A DNA stretch of 64,000 nucleotides from Pedobacter sp. BMA (lineage in GTDB: Bacteria > Bacteroidota > Bacteroidia > Sphingobacteriales > Sphingobacteriaceae): the NCBI RefSeq assembly GCF_001027745.1, contig NZ_LECU01000003.1, forward strand, positions 1-64,000, written 5' to 3'. Positions 30,387 through 39,398 of the stretch are shown in pieces. Numbering within the stretch: the stretch's first letter is position 1; each line of letters starts with the position of its first letter. Below the pieces are notes generated by a model. That model was not told the origin of the DNA. It did no database searches and saw only the letters and a list, made by a program, of their open reading frames with translations. Made by a program: the position numbers and the translations under genes.

Positions 30387-30878
30387 TTAGCCATTATTTT
30401 GAAAGGTTATCAAGTCGATAAGAGGTTGCAGATCACCACCACTATATTCACTACTTCCGTTTTGAAAAATAACACGCCAACCACCAAGTTGAAGTGCGAT
30501 CATTCCCCAATAAGAATCACCAACCATCAAATGGTAACAATTACCACCACCCCTAACCTAAAGGTTCAGTTGCGTTTGAAATTTCTTCGTTGGGTGCTTT
30601 GGCATTTACTTTTTTTAGCAACGTTGTACCAAGAAAACCTGCAGTTCCGATGTTGTAACAGAACGAGGTGAGCGCATTAAATTGATTTTTTGTAATTGGA
30701 ACTTTAAATTGTTCGCTTCTGCCAGTGTTATCTTATCACCTTTCGTTACTGGTGTATCATCTAAGTGGTATCTGTTCCCAAAACCAATAGTCCATACGTT
30801 TGCAGGGCATAGATATGCCATTAAAACCAAACCTTCTTCATTATGTATGAATTTTTTTCCAAGTGCGTTTAATACCAT
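30387..30878 (-). pseudogene. Phage lysozyme (GH24) relic with frameshifts
   Basis: The start ATG at 30876-30878 opens KKFIHNEEGLVLMAYLCPAN then TIGFGNRYHL and GDKITLAEANNL, the N-terminal half of a phage-type lysozyme with the catalytic Glu in NEEG. At about 30708 the frame shifts: the neighbouring frame continues naturally as KVPITKNQFNALTSFCYNIG then GTAGFLGTTLLKKV and ends at TAG. A third frame then stays open to a TAA at 30387-30389 with a protein-like GDSYWGMIALQLGGWRVIF. So this is a decayed endolysin region with at least one single-base frameshift, next to the island end. Confidence 0.75.
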
Positions 30879-30926
30879 TAAGCGTTTTAATAGATATTAA
30901 CGGAGCGGTTACGGATGCCGTAAAAA

Positions 30927-30958
30927 GCAAAAAACCCCTACCAATTTTATGATAGGGG
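30927..30958 (-). terminator. Terminator after small phage-type gene
   Basis: CCCCTA / TAGGGG (30935-30940 with 30953-30958) with a 12-base loop, followed by six T on the minus strand, ten bases after the stop of the small membrane protein gene. Confidence 0.75.
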
Positions 30959-30967
30959 CTGATTTTG

Positions 30968-31177
30968 TTAGAAGTAATATTGTATTATTTCTTCTAATTT
31001 CCTACTTTGTGACAGCAGTGCTATCAGCATTGCTATAAAAATAAGTAGCTGCCTGAGTAGCTCGTTAAAAGTTACTAACAGGTATTGTAATTTCATAACA
31101 AAGGTGTTACCTTTGCTAATGATTTCGGAGGAAGATGTTCCCAAACTCAACTCCGCTAACTCAAAAGATTTTTCCAT
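30968..31177 (-). CDS. Small membrane protein, possible holin
   Basis: A 69-residue product with one hydrophobic helix near residues 42-56 (LLIFIAMLIALLSQ) and charged ends. It lies directly upstream of the lysozyme relic on the same strand, the classical holin position, and has its own terminator. No family signature was recognised; the holin suggestion rests on size, membrane helix and position. Confidence 0.4.
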   Translation of the reverse strand: MEKSFELAELSLGTSSSEIISKGNTFVMKLQYLLVTFNELLRQLLIFIAMLIALLSQSRKLEEIIQYYF

Positions 31178-31440
31178 CGTGAAAAATTTATTTAATGATT
31201 AACAATTTAAGTAGGGGCTAAATTCTGTTGCAGGAAAATTTAGCCCTTCCTTATTTAATTATTTCAAAAATAAGAAAATTCTTGTGTAACATTTCGAATA
31301 CTTATCAACAAAAAGATAATGTGTGTGGATTACGTTGTTTTTACCCTACAGGTAACACTTTCTCCCACACAAACAAACAAACAAACATCCCGAAAAAGTT
31401 ACTGCCTTAAAACGCCTTATTTTCGTTTTTTATATTCATT
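31178..31440. other. Non-coding stretch in the island's left end
   Basis: No supported gene. It contains one hairpin, GGGCTAAATT / AATTTAGCCC (31215-31224 with 31237-31246), followed by a T-rich stretch on the plus strand. Confidence 0.4.
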
Positions 31441-31755
31441 TTAACTTGGCATTGAGCAAGGGTTGATGATTCGTTGTTGTGAAAGGTTAACCACGAAGTT
31501 TACACCTGCGGTTAAATCATCGTTTTGTTCTGAAAAGTTGTTGATGGTAGTAACGTTAGAAACTTGAAACAAGAAAGCAAATGCTTCCTCGTTTAAGTAG
31601 TTTATCAAATCGTAAGCTATTAACGTGGTATCATTGATGATTTCAAATTCGGCTTCATCGTTCTCATCATCTTATAGATCCGCTATGGTTATTTCAAAGC
31701 GGTTAATGATTTGAGTGTTGTTGGTTGCCGAATCACCAAAGCCAACGCTTTAGTT
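31441..31755 (-). pseudogene. Relic of a phage-type structural gene with in-frame stop
   Basis: The minus strand reads protein-like over about 105 codons: GFGDSATNNTQIINRFEI, then a TAA, then DDENDEAEFEIINDT, LINYLNEEAFAFLFQV and GVNFVVNLSQQRIINPC before the final stop at 31441-31443. No start codon is left and another stop lies just upstream. It looks like the C-terminal part of a phage virion-associated protein of Bacteroidota; the exact family is not identified. Confidence 0.5.
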
Positions 31756-32140
31756 GCGGAGGTTCATAAGCAAAAGAGAATGCCAGTGATACTAACAAAA
31801 TTGAAGAGGAGATTTGGTTTAGTAAAACTCTTGCTATAAAAAGTAAAATGACAGTCCTTGATACTTTTCCTCAAAGAATTAACGAAAAGAATTATGGTGA
31901 GTAAGCGAGTTAATTCAGTATCAACCTTAAAAAAACCAAATAACGATTCGAATTTATTGTTGCCTCTCAACTCTGACGATACTTAACAGTTAATTTAAAT
32001 TGTGTTCAATGTTCATGTATGTTAATAATTAACAATTGCCATGGTTAGGAATGAGATAGCGGATGTAAATTTGATATAATATTATTTTATCATGAACTTT
32101 ATATCGTTTGTTACGATAACTGTTAAATCAATGAAAAATT
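31756..32140. other. AT-rich stretch without a supported gene
   Basis: A 68-codon open frame on the minus strand (31764-31970) has no recognisable features and is probably chance. Nothing else was seen. Confidence 0.35.
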
Positions 32141-32287
32141 ATGGAAGTGAATAATCACGATCTTTTTGATAAACGCCAACGAAAACCTGAAGTCTTTTCA
32201 GTAAAAGATGTCAATTAAGATATAACCACTCAGCGGATACAAACTTACAAGTTAGGAAAGGCTGAAATACTATTTGATGCCCCAAAC

Positions 32288-32932
32288 ATGACTGCAATCT
32301 TTATGAGTTCGTCTGACAAACACTTGGCAAGAGCGAAATTATTATATTCTGAAATAATATTACCAAAAATTAGAATTCGTAAAAGATTGGTATTGTCGAA
32401 CATTGAAACAGTAAGGATGTATGACTACTTTGAAGAAATTCAAGCTGCAGTGATTATTATTTATTCTGCTGTCGAATCTCTCAGTAATTCTTTAATCCCA
32501 GAAGATTTTAATATCCAAGAAACAAAAAACGGGATGAATGTCAATGTAGATAAGCAACAAATTGAACGTAATAAAAGCACATCAGAAAAATTAAAGGATA
32601 TAATTCCAGCTGCGTATAAAATTTCTTCGCCAACGAAATTTAAATGTTGGGGACGGTTCAAGGAGCTTGAAAAGTTACGTAACGACATAATTCACTTAAA
32701 AGGCACATCAATCCAAAATAAAATTCAGACAAAGCATATACTCGCCCAAATACTTGATGATACCATTTTCGCTAAAATAAAAGCTGTGAATGACTTGATA
32801 AAGGAATTAGCAAAACTGCTACCATACCATATAGAATATCCTATATTATACAACTCCGAACCAATCGTACCAAAGAAAATTAATAGCTGGAATGATTTGG
32901 GAACGAAACCTGTACCAGACTTCATTCCATGA
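32288..32932 (+). CDS. HEPN-like protein (RNDIIH motif), possibly 5'-truncated by a stop codon
   Basis: 214 residues, alpha-helical, with EKLRNDIIHLKG at 128-139; RNDIIH (131-136) matches the RX4H motif of HEPN ribonucleases. A first helix pair (YDYFEEIQAAVIIIYSAVES) fits the HEPN bundle. The frame continues upstream: an ATG at 32141 reads MEVNNHDLFDKRQRKPEVFS, then a TAA at 32216-32218, then 23 more open codons up to this Met. So either the gene has a nonsense mutation and restarts at 32288, or it is a pseudogene. It converges on the endonuclease gene with only 5 bp between the stops. Likely an abortive-infection type RNase (inference). Confidence 0.6.
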   Translation: MTAIFMSSSDKHLARAKLLYSEIILPKIRIRKRLVLSNIETVRMYDYFEEIQAAVIIIYSAVESLSNSLIPEDFNIQETKNGMNVNVDKQQIERNKSTSEKLKDIIPAAYKISSPTKFKCWGRFKELEKLRNDIIHLKGTSIQNKIQTKHILAQILDDTIFAKIKAVNDLIKELAKLLPYHIEYPILYNSEPIVPKKINSWNDLGTKPVPDFIP

Positions 32933-32937
32933 GTGGG

Positions 32938-33876
32938 TTAACTACGAGGTCCCATGAACCTATCCCCATTAAAATGAATCATATGATCTGGTATATCCAT
33001 AAGCCAAACCTCGGTTTCCCAAGCGATTTCTTTTGAGTGTTTTTTAAATTCTGTCATATCTGGGAACGCAGTTACGTAAACTTTTCCGATAGGACAATTC
33101 TTGAATAAATCCTCAAGTTCGTGCATGCGTTTTGGAGATACTGGACCATGAGAAGTTACCGCCTCAATTAAGAATAACCAGTTTCTCTCTTGATCATATA
33201 TAATTACGTCTGGCAATTTACTGTGTTGATCTATAGGAATGCCTAAATCCTTCAATTTATCAAACTCCACGTACAAATCTTTTTTTGCAGTATCCCCTAA
33301 ATACAAAAGCATACCATTATTTGCAAACCTCGGTGCAAACTGCTCAACGATTGCAGCTTGTACTTCGTTGTGTTTACCTGCAGATAACGTTAATGTTGAG
33401 CCATTTGGTAACGTGACAGGGATCAGATTTAATTTCCTCTCTTTTAAATAAGTTTCAGTAAGCCTACCAAAACTATCTGCAAACTTTTTTAATAAATCCT
33501 CCCAATCCTCAGAGCCAAAACTTCCAATTACAGTCAACGCCTCGTGCGTCAAGCCATAATGTGCCTTCGGACTGTTAACTGGTAATGTTGGATTGTCGGG
33601 GTTTAGATCTGCTATTCGAGCTTGGACAAACTGATGGAGCACTTGTCTTCGAAAAGTTTCCCTGCTGTTGGCAGCATAGGTTTTGCCATAGTTGTCCGAT
33701 ATGAATTTCATTATTCCTTTTGAAACTCCAAGCGAAGGGTTAGCAGCATCAACCCAGTCATCATCTTCCTTAACTTGGCATAAGGCTAATAAAGTCAATG
33801 CTGCGGTTTCGTTGTATTGTGCAGGCGGTAATCCGAACGACTTTAATATTTCTTGAGCTTGTTGGATTTTATGCAT
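32938..33876 (-). CDS. BsuBI/PstI-family type II restriction endonuclease
   Basis: A 312-residue protein that matches the BsuBI/PstI endonuclease family: an N-terminal helical domain with ARIADLNPDNPTLPVNSPKA near 87-105, and a catalytic core with LPDVIIYD (221-228) and LFLIEAVTSHGPVSPKR (234-250), the PD-(D/E)xK-type core of this family. Members cut CTGCAG. Its start overlaps the end of the HEPN gene by 8 bp and it is the last gene of the four-gene operon headed by the cognate methyltransferase. Length and motifs look intact. Confidence 0.88.
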   Translation of the reverse strand: MHKIQQAQEILKSFGLPPAQYNETAALTLLALCQVKEDDDWVDAANPSLGVSKGIMKFISDNYGKTYAANSRETFRRQVLHQFVQARIADLNPDNPTLPVNSPKAHYGLTHEALTVIGSFGSEDWEDLLKKFADSFGRLTETYLKERKLNLIPVTLPNGSTLTLSAGKHNEVQAAIVEQFAPRFANNGMLLYLGDTAKKDLYVEFDKLKDLGIPIDQHSKLPDVIIYDQERNWLFLIEAVTSHGPVSPKRMHELEDLFKNCPIGKVYVTAFPDMTEFKKHSKEIAWETEVWLMDIPDHMIHFNGDRFMGPRS

Positions 33877-34642
33877 CTGTATATCTTGTTTCTATCTCGT
33901 TGAAGGCATTAACTAATTCAATTTCTTTTTGCTCCAAAAAAGCAGGTAGTGCAGCTTGATTCTCTTTTAGATAATATTCATTTGAGCAATATTCGATTAT
34001 TTCATCTCTAACGTTCTCAACAATGGAGACGATTACATCTCTAAGCTTTTTAATCTTGTTTATTTCTAAACTAAAATCATCATCACTGGCAAGTTTTTTA
34101 TTGCCATGCCCTATTGAGTTTCTATTAGCTAATAATTGCTCTTGAATATATATTTCTTTCGCTTCGTAAGCAGTTTTGTAATTTAAGCCAATTACATTCA
34201 AAATATTCTTGAAAATAGCTGGATTAAGGTTTTGATTTGTATCGATTATACTTGAATCTTTTTCATTTTCAAGGTCGATTGCAATATGTGTATTTAATTT
34301 GTGTGCATCAATTTTACTAAACTTCTTTATATAAGCAATCTCATTTTCAAGTGTTAGTGTTTGACTGGAACTTACAACAACTTTTGTAACACCTTTTAAT
34401 GCAACAGCTTTAAAGTTATCTGTTAAATCACTTATTATGCAATCATTTACGCAAATATATTTAAGATAAATTCTACTGCTTTTTTTGATGTACCCTTCCC
34501 AATGAGAATAAAGTAAGAGGATGATTGATTTGAGAACAACTTCCTCTCCTGAGCTTTCGGCTATCAGAATAAGATTCGAAATTTCTTTTTTTCTCCATGT
34601 CCAATCTTCAATAAGCAGATCCTCTAATTCCCTAAGATTCAT
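33869..34642 (-). CDS. MAE_28990-like HEPN protein
   Basis: The 257-residue helical protein has LLLYSHWEGYIKKSSRIYL (42-60), typical of the first HEPN helices in the MAE_28990/MAE_18760 group, and LLANRNSIGHGNKKL with RNSIGH at 174-179 as the RX4H catalytic motif. HEPN proteins of this type are predicted RNases. It overlaps the DUF262 gene by 11 bp and the endonuclease gene by 8 bp, so it is translationally coupled to both; it probably acts with the DUF262 protein. Confidence 0.82.
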   Translation of the reverse strand: MNLRELEDLLIEDWTWRKKEISNLILIAESSGEEVVLKSIILLLYSHWEGYIKKSSRIYLKYICVNDCIISDLTDNFKAVALKGVTKVVVSSSQTLTLENEIAYIKKFSKIDAHKLNTHIAIDLENEKDSSIIDTNQNLNPAIFKNILNVIGLNYKTAYEAKEIYIQEQLLANRNSIGHGNKKLASDDDFSLEINKIKKLRDVIVSIVENVRDEIIEYCSNEYYLKENQAALPAFLEQKEIELVNAFNEIETRYTDA

Positions 34643-35768
34643 ATTTCGAAAAATAATCGATTGAAAATTTGGTCATATTATTAATTCTTGTTATCGCTTT
34701 CCTGCCACGAGCTGAATACTCCAAGTAACGTTCATCTGAATAGAGATCAATTACTTTTTGTCTCAACAATGCTTTACCCTCACCAGCGTAGTAATCAATG
34801 TTATTGGATAATCCTGGTGTAATAGCCTCAAAACTGGATTGCAAGAACGCCCCATCGAACCCACCTTTTTCTGGATTAAATTTCTTAAATGAATCTTCCC
34901 CTAATGTTTCGGAAAGCAGGTCAAAAACAAGCTTGAAATTTACTATAGCCTCATCAAGATTAAAATCATCATCACCTATTAAATTGATTGTTTCCTTGTC
35001 CAAGAAATCGCTAAGCAAATCAGTAGTAGAATTATACAATGTATAGTCAACATGATTGTGTTTAGCAATGAAGTACCTTAAAATGAGTTCCGTCGGAAAT
35101 TCGATTTCCTTCTTAGCTTCTGTTAGTTTCAAACACTTTCTAAAATTCGCATAGTTTTTTAACTCATCAAGTCTTGTATAAAACGAATCATCCAGCATAA
35201 TAATTAAACAATTCCTTATTTCTTGAGGCTCTAAAACTACAGCCCCTGTATTTAAACGTTTGAATAGTTCATACTGAGCTTGAACATTATCTTCGACAAG
35301 AATTATCTTTAAATCCAGCTTAGACATTTTAATAATTCTCTTTGCGCTCTCATGAAGAGTTTCCCAATCAAGACCTTCAATGGAAGGCAATTTTTCCGTT
35401 TTGGTAAATTTGAATGGAGCTTTTAGATTTCCATTAGTGTCTGTAGGTTGCAGAAACCCCATAACCTGCAAAATTGTAGAGACTCTTTGTAAGCCATCCA
35501 CAATAGTCCACTTAGAACCTTTCTTCTGCGCAATGAAAATTGGTGGCGTAGGTATTCCCATCAGGAGTGATTCGATGTACCTACTTTTCTGATCTTCTTC
35601 CCACCTAAATAACCTTTGGTAGTTTGGGAAAAGTTCCAAATCCCCATCACGATATATCTGAACCAACTCCCTAAGAGCCATACTGAAGTTGTCAGTTTTT
35701 ATTTCTTTTCTAACCGTTTCGATTTCGATTATTAAATCTTCATTCTTATCATCTAATTCTTCGCTCAT
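34632..35768 (-). CDS. DUF262 (ParB-like NTPase/nuclease) protein
   Basis: A 378-residue protein with the DUF262 core: LFPNYQRLFRWEEDQKSRYI (47-66), LLMGIPTPPIFIA (68-80) and TIVDGLQRVSTIL (88-100), whose DGLQR motif is the ParB/Srx-type nucleotide site also found in GmrS and DndB-like proteins. There is no C-terminal HNH domain, unlike the larger DUF262 protein across the divergent promoter. ATGA overlap (4 bp) with the methyltransferase gene and 11-bp overlap with the HEPN gene. It may be the NTP-dependent sensor that switches the HEPN RNase (inference). Confidence 0.85.
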   Translation of the reverse strand: MSEELDDKNEDLIIEIETVRKEIKTDNFSMALRELVQIYRDGDLELFPNYQRLFRWEEDQKSRYIESLLMGIPTPPIFIAQKKGSKWTIVDGLQRVSTILQVMGFLQPTDTNGNLKAPFKFTKTEKLPSIEGLDWETLHESAKRIIKMSKLDLKIILVEDNVQAQYELFKRLNTGAVVLEPQEIRNCLIIMLDDSFYTRLDELKNYANFRKCLKLTEAKKEIEFPTELILRYFIAKHNHVDYTLYNSTTDLLSDFLDKETINLIGDDDFNLDEAIVNFKLVFDLLSETLGEDSFKKFNPEKGGFDGAFLQSSFEAITPGLSNNIDYYAGEGKALLRQKVIDLYSDERYLEYSARGRKAITRINNMTKFSIDYFSKYES

Positions 35769-37336
35769 TTATCTTTTTGTTGAGGTGTTAATTTAAAAAA
35801 CATATTATTGATTATTTCATTGACCCGATCGTTGCTTAGGTTATTCTCTGCAATAATTTGATTTCCTATCTCTTTGATCGTTTCTAAATTAGGAAAACGC
35901 ATCTCCCGAAGTTCAGTTGCACTTACATTAACGTTACCGTTAAAAATTCTAAAATAAGTATCAAAGAGATTACAGTTAAGTAGAGCTGACAATCCCATAA
36001 TTTCATCATAATTCAGCGTACCGTTTTTGCGATAAATATAGTTTACTGCATTATCGATTCCTACAAAATCAGATTGTGTGACTGCAGATAAATACGGAGC
36101 TGCAATAAGTCTGCTCTTATCATCCTTGGTACTAAACCGTCTAAGTAACACGTAATCCTTATTGGGTAGTAAGATAGGCATTGATTCTTTTAGTATTAAG
36201 ATTTTGTCTGCTTTTCCTTTGAGTTTATATGGGTATTTCAATTCCATCTTAGTGACATTGTGAAGCCTAATCAATGGGCAAAATTCAGCTTCCAATTTAG
36301 CGTCATGATCAACTAAAAACTTTGTAGCACGAAAAGTTACTACTGGACCCGTTGAAATATTAATATTTAGATCCGCTAATTTGCAATCCCACCCTAATAC
36401 AAGGTTCAAAACTTGCTCTTCGTTATCATTAATGGGGATATGCACTACTTTTTGGGTACTCTTTGAGTCAATAACCATAGTAATATCATACGTTTTTATG
36501 ATAGGATTCTGTAAATCGCTCATGCCGCCACTTGAGGATATCATTACATTGGTAGGAATATATGAACTATTTTTGGTCGCTTTAAGAATCAATACTTCCT
36601 GCAGGACTTTATCTCTACTGAATGAACTTCTACGAGAATCAAATAAATGAACATGCATTAGATTTACCTTCGAAAAGAAAAAATCTCTGAAAGCCTGAAA
36701 GTACCTTCCAGAAGAGAAGCTTCTTGGCGTTATCGAAATAATATCCCCATCCTCACGAAGGAGTGCTGCACCTATGCCTAAAAAAAAGGAATAAATGTTT
36801 GGTTGTCCACTTACTAATTCTTTGCATTGTTGTATAGAGATGTGATCTTTACCTAACTTATAATACGGAGGATTAGTTATAATGATATCATAGTTTTCTG
36901 CTGGTTCACTAAGATATTGATAATTTGAAGCTATAAAATCACCTGAAATTAATTTATAACTTAATTCAACCCCTTTCGATATAGCCCATAATTTAAGGTT
37001 TTGTAGCGTTTGTTCAGCATATAATATGATTGATTCATCGGTTTCATACGCAGTGATCACCACAGATTTCAATTCTGAATTTGATTCAATTTGATGTTCA
37101 ATAAGTGCCGATGTTAAAATACCTGTGCCGAAACCTGGATCTAAAATGTCATAATGTGTGTTGTTAGTTTTAGCAAGATTTGCCATAAATTTGGCAATTG
37201 GGATAGGAGTAAAAAACTGACCACGCTCCTTTTTATCAGACTGATTGCTTCCTTTTGCATATTCAAGACCGATTTTATCTGCAAATTCTGTAGGTGATTC
37301 AATCATTACCATTTCACCTTCATTAACTTTCACCAT
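35765..37336 (-). CDS. N6-adenine DNA methyltransferase, BsuBI/PstI type
   Basis: A 523-residue methyltransferase with GQFFTP (39-44) ahead of the AdoMet-binding DPGFGTG (66-72) and the catalytic NPPYYK (155-160), the gamma-class adenine methylase order. A variable C-terminal half should hold target recognition. With the BsuBI/PstI-type endonuclease in the same operon it most likely protects CTGCAG by m6A. It is the first gene of the operon, with its ATG at 37334-37336 in the divergent region shared with the DUF262-HNH gene. Confidence 0.88.
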   Translation of the reverse strand: MVKVNEGEMVMIESPTEFADKIGLEYAKGSNQSDKKERGQFFTPIPIAKFMANLAKTNNTHYDILDPGFGTGILTSALIEHQIESNSELKSVVITAYETDESIILYAEQTLQNLKLWAISKGVELSYKLISGDFIASNYQYLSEPAENYDIIITNPPYYKLGKDHISIQQCKELVSGQPNIYSFFLGIGAALLREDGDIISITPRSFSSGRYFQAFRDFFFSKVNLMHVHLFDSRRSSFSRDKVLQEVLILKATKNSSYIPTNVMISSSGGMSDLQNPIIKTYDITMVIDSKSTQKVVHIPINDNEEQVLNLVLGWDCKLADLNINISTGPVVTFRATKFLVDHDAKLEAEFCPLIRLHNVTKMELKYPYKLKGKADKILILKESMPILLPNKDYVLLRRFSTKDDKSRLIAAPYLSAVTQSDFVGIDNAVNYIYRKNGTLNYDEIMGLSALLNCNLFDTYFRIFNGNVNVSATELREMRFPNLETIKEIGNQIIAENNLSNDRVNEIINNMFFKLTPQQKDK

Positions 37337-37398
37337 AGGCTATAAAGATATAAAATTTGAAGAGACAGTGGAAAAATTTGAAAAAACGAACGCAAAAC

Positions 37399-37426
37399 TG
37401 ACTGGAATTAACTATTTTTCCAGTCA
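37399..37426. promoter_or_regulatory. 9-bp inverted repeat in the divergent promoter region
   Basis: TGACTGGAA (37399-37407) and TTCCAGTCA (37418-37426), separated by 10 bases, lie in the 105-bp region between the methyltransferase operon and the DUF262-HNH gene. Arrangement suits an operator acting on both directions; no control-protein gene is adjacent. Confidence 0.45.
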
Positions 37427-37441
37427 ATAAATGATATAAAA

Positions 37442-39364
37442 GTGGGATATCAGAGTAAAACAATTTACGATACTATAAAAGATATAGAAGAAAGTAAGGT
37501 TTATTTACCAGCGTTGCAGAGAAAATTCGTGTGGAGTAAGCAAAAGATTGAATTGCTGTTTGATTCATTAATGCGAAACTACCCTATAGGAACTTTTCTA
37601 TTTTGGAAATTAAATAGAGATGTTGCTAATACATACGTTTTCTACGAATTTCTAAAAGCATATGACGAGAGGCATCCATATAATCAAAGAAAGACTGGAA
37701 GTTTTTTAAATCCAGAAATCATTGGTGTACTTGATGGGCAACAAAGATTAAGTTCTCTGTATATCGGTCTGCAAGGAACACATACGGAAAGAGTTCCTCG
37801 AAAGCATAAGTCTAATGATAACTCCTACCGTAAAACAGAGTTGTATTTGAACCTACTCAATCTTCCATACCAGATTGTCGATGGAGACATGATACTTAAT
37901 GAGGATACTAATTTCGAGTTTCTTTTCTTAACAGAACACGAATCCAACACATGGACTCTAAGAAACCGTAAGTTCTTTAATGAAAATGGAAATGAAACAA
38001 TAGTTGAAGAATCATTATATTGGTTTAGGGTGGGAGAAGTTTTAGAATGGAATAAAGATCCCGAACTTGACGTTTTTATTGATAACTATATCACATTAAG
38101 TGCAACCGAAAGCCAAAAGTTAGAATTATCCGCAAAAAGACGCCCCATCAGAAAAGCTTTAGACATACTACACCGAAGAATTTTTGCAGATGAGTCAATT
38201 AACTATTTTACGATTGCTAAAGATGATTTAGAAGACATATTGAAGATTTTTGTCCGAGTTAACAGCGCTGGAGTTCCACTCAGCAAGACTGACTTATTGT
38301 TTTCAACAATAGTGGCAACTTGGTCTGATGGTCGGGAAGAAATAGAGAATTTACTGCAGCGGATTAATAAAAAAGGCGATGGGTTTTCTTTTGGAAATGA
38401 GTTTTTAATGAGATCATGCTTAGTTCTAACCGATTCTCAAGTACTTTTCAAAGTGAACTCTTTTAAAACAGATAATGTTTTAAAGATAAAGAACGACTGG
38501 ATTGAGATTGCCAATGCTATTGAGAAATCAGTTGAACTCTTGGTAGAATTTGGTTTTAGCAGGGAACTACTCTCATCACAAAACGTACTAATAATAATTG
38601 CTTACTACGTTTATAAGGGTGGTACATTGGACAACGAGTCAAAAATATCTATTAAAAAATATTTAATTCATTCCCTATTAAATGGAATATATGGCAATGC
38701 ACAAGATCAGTTATTGATAGTATTACGAAATTTTTTAAGAGAGGCTAAAAAAGATGATCGAGGCGGAATCACTTATGATCTTCGAATTAAAAATTTTTCA
38801 TTTGAAGAATTGCTAAAAGTAGACTTACCATCACGAAAATCTTTATATATCACTGAAAACGAATTGGAAACATTTATGACATATAAAAAAGGGAGCTTAT
38901 CTTTCTTAGTCCTTTCTTTATTATATCCACAATTGAGATACAAGGAAGTTCAATTCCATCAAGATCACATCCACCCTGCCTCAAAATTCAACAATAATGT
39001 ATTTGATGATTTGGAATTAACTCCTGAAGATCGAGAAGAATGGCTGCGATTGAGAGACTGTGTCCCAAATTTACAACTAATGGAGGGTCGACAAAATGAG
39101 TCAAAAAATGCAGCTGAATTTGTTAACTGGATAACAACGAAAAGCTCAAGCGAGCAGTTACATTTTGTAATAAACAATTATATCCCAGAATCACAAAAGA
39201 TGGAATTCTCAAACTTTAGGCAATTCTATGAGGCAAGAAAAGATTTATTAAAAGTTTCTCTTCGCAAAGTTTTAGCAATTAGCTATCAACTTGTTGAGGC
39301 AGATACCATTGAATTTGTTAATGATACATTTGATCTCGAAGAGGTAGACCTTGAGATACAATGA
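37442..39364 (+). CDS. DUF262 + HNH nuclease, GmrSD-like
   Basis: A 640-residue protein. N-terminal DUF262 domain: VYLPALQRKFVWSKQKIELL (residues 20-39), NYPIGTFLFWK (about 46-56) and IGVLDGQQRLSSLYIGLQG (about 93-111). Near residue 505 FHQDHIHPASKF opens a His-Me finger/HNH (DUF1524-like) nuclease, with PNLQLMEGRQNESKN as the usual N/K-containing end. It resembles GmrS-GmrD fused restriction enzymes that attack modified phage DNA. It starts with GTG and is divergent from the restriction-modification operon. Confidence 0.82.
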   Translation: MGYQSKTIYDTIKDIEESKVYLPALQRKFVWSKQKIELLFDSLMRNYPIGTFLFWKLNRDVANTYVFYEFLKAYDERHPYNQRKTGSFLNPEIIGVLDGQQRLSSLYIGLQGTHTERVPRKHKSNDNSYRKTELYLNLLNLPYQIVDGDMILNEDTNFEFLFLTEHESNTWTLRNRKFFNENGNETIVEESLYWFRVGEVLEWNKDPELDVFIDNYITLSATESQKLELSAKRRPIRKALDILHRRIFADESINYFTIAKDDLEDILKIFVRVNSAGVPLSKTDLLFSTIVATWSDGREEIENLLQRINKKGDGFSFGNEFLMRSCLVLTDSQVLFKVNSFKTDNVLKIKNDWIEIANAIEKSVELLVEFGFSRELLSSQNVLIIIAYYVYKGGTLDNESKISIKKYLIHSLLNGIYGNAQDQLLIVLRNFLREAKKDDRGGITYDLRIKNFSFEELLKVDLPSRKSLYITENELETFMTYKKGSLSFLVLSLLYPQLRYKEVQFHQDHIHPASKFNNNVFDDLELTPEDREEWLRLRDCVPNLQLMEGRQNESKNAAEFVNWITTKSSSEQLHFVINNYIPESQKMEFSNFRQFYEARKDLLKVSLRKVLAISYQLVEADTIEFVNDTFDLEEVDLEIQ

Positions 39365-39398
39365 GCAACTTGAATAACAAAACTCAGTTATAGATAAT

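Noticed and set aside
30399..30671. 90-codon plus-strand frame at the island's left end
   Set aside because: It is antisense to the lysozyme relic, which explains the sequence better.
31764..31970. 68-codon frame on the minus strand
   Set aside because: No motif, no start signal, in a region of decayed genes; probably chance.
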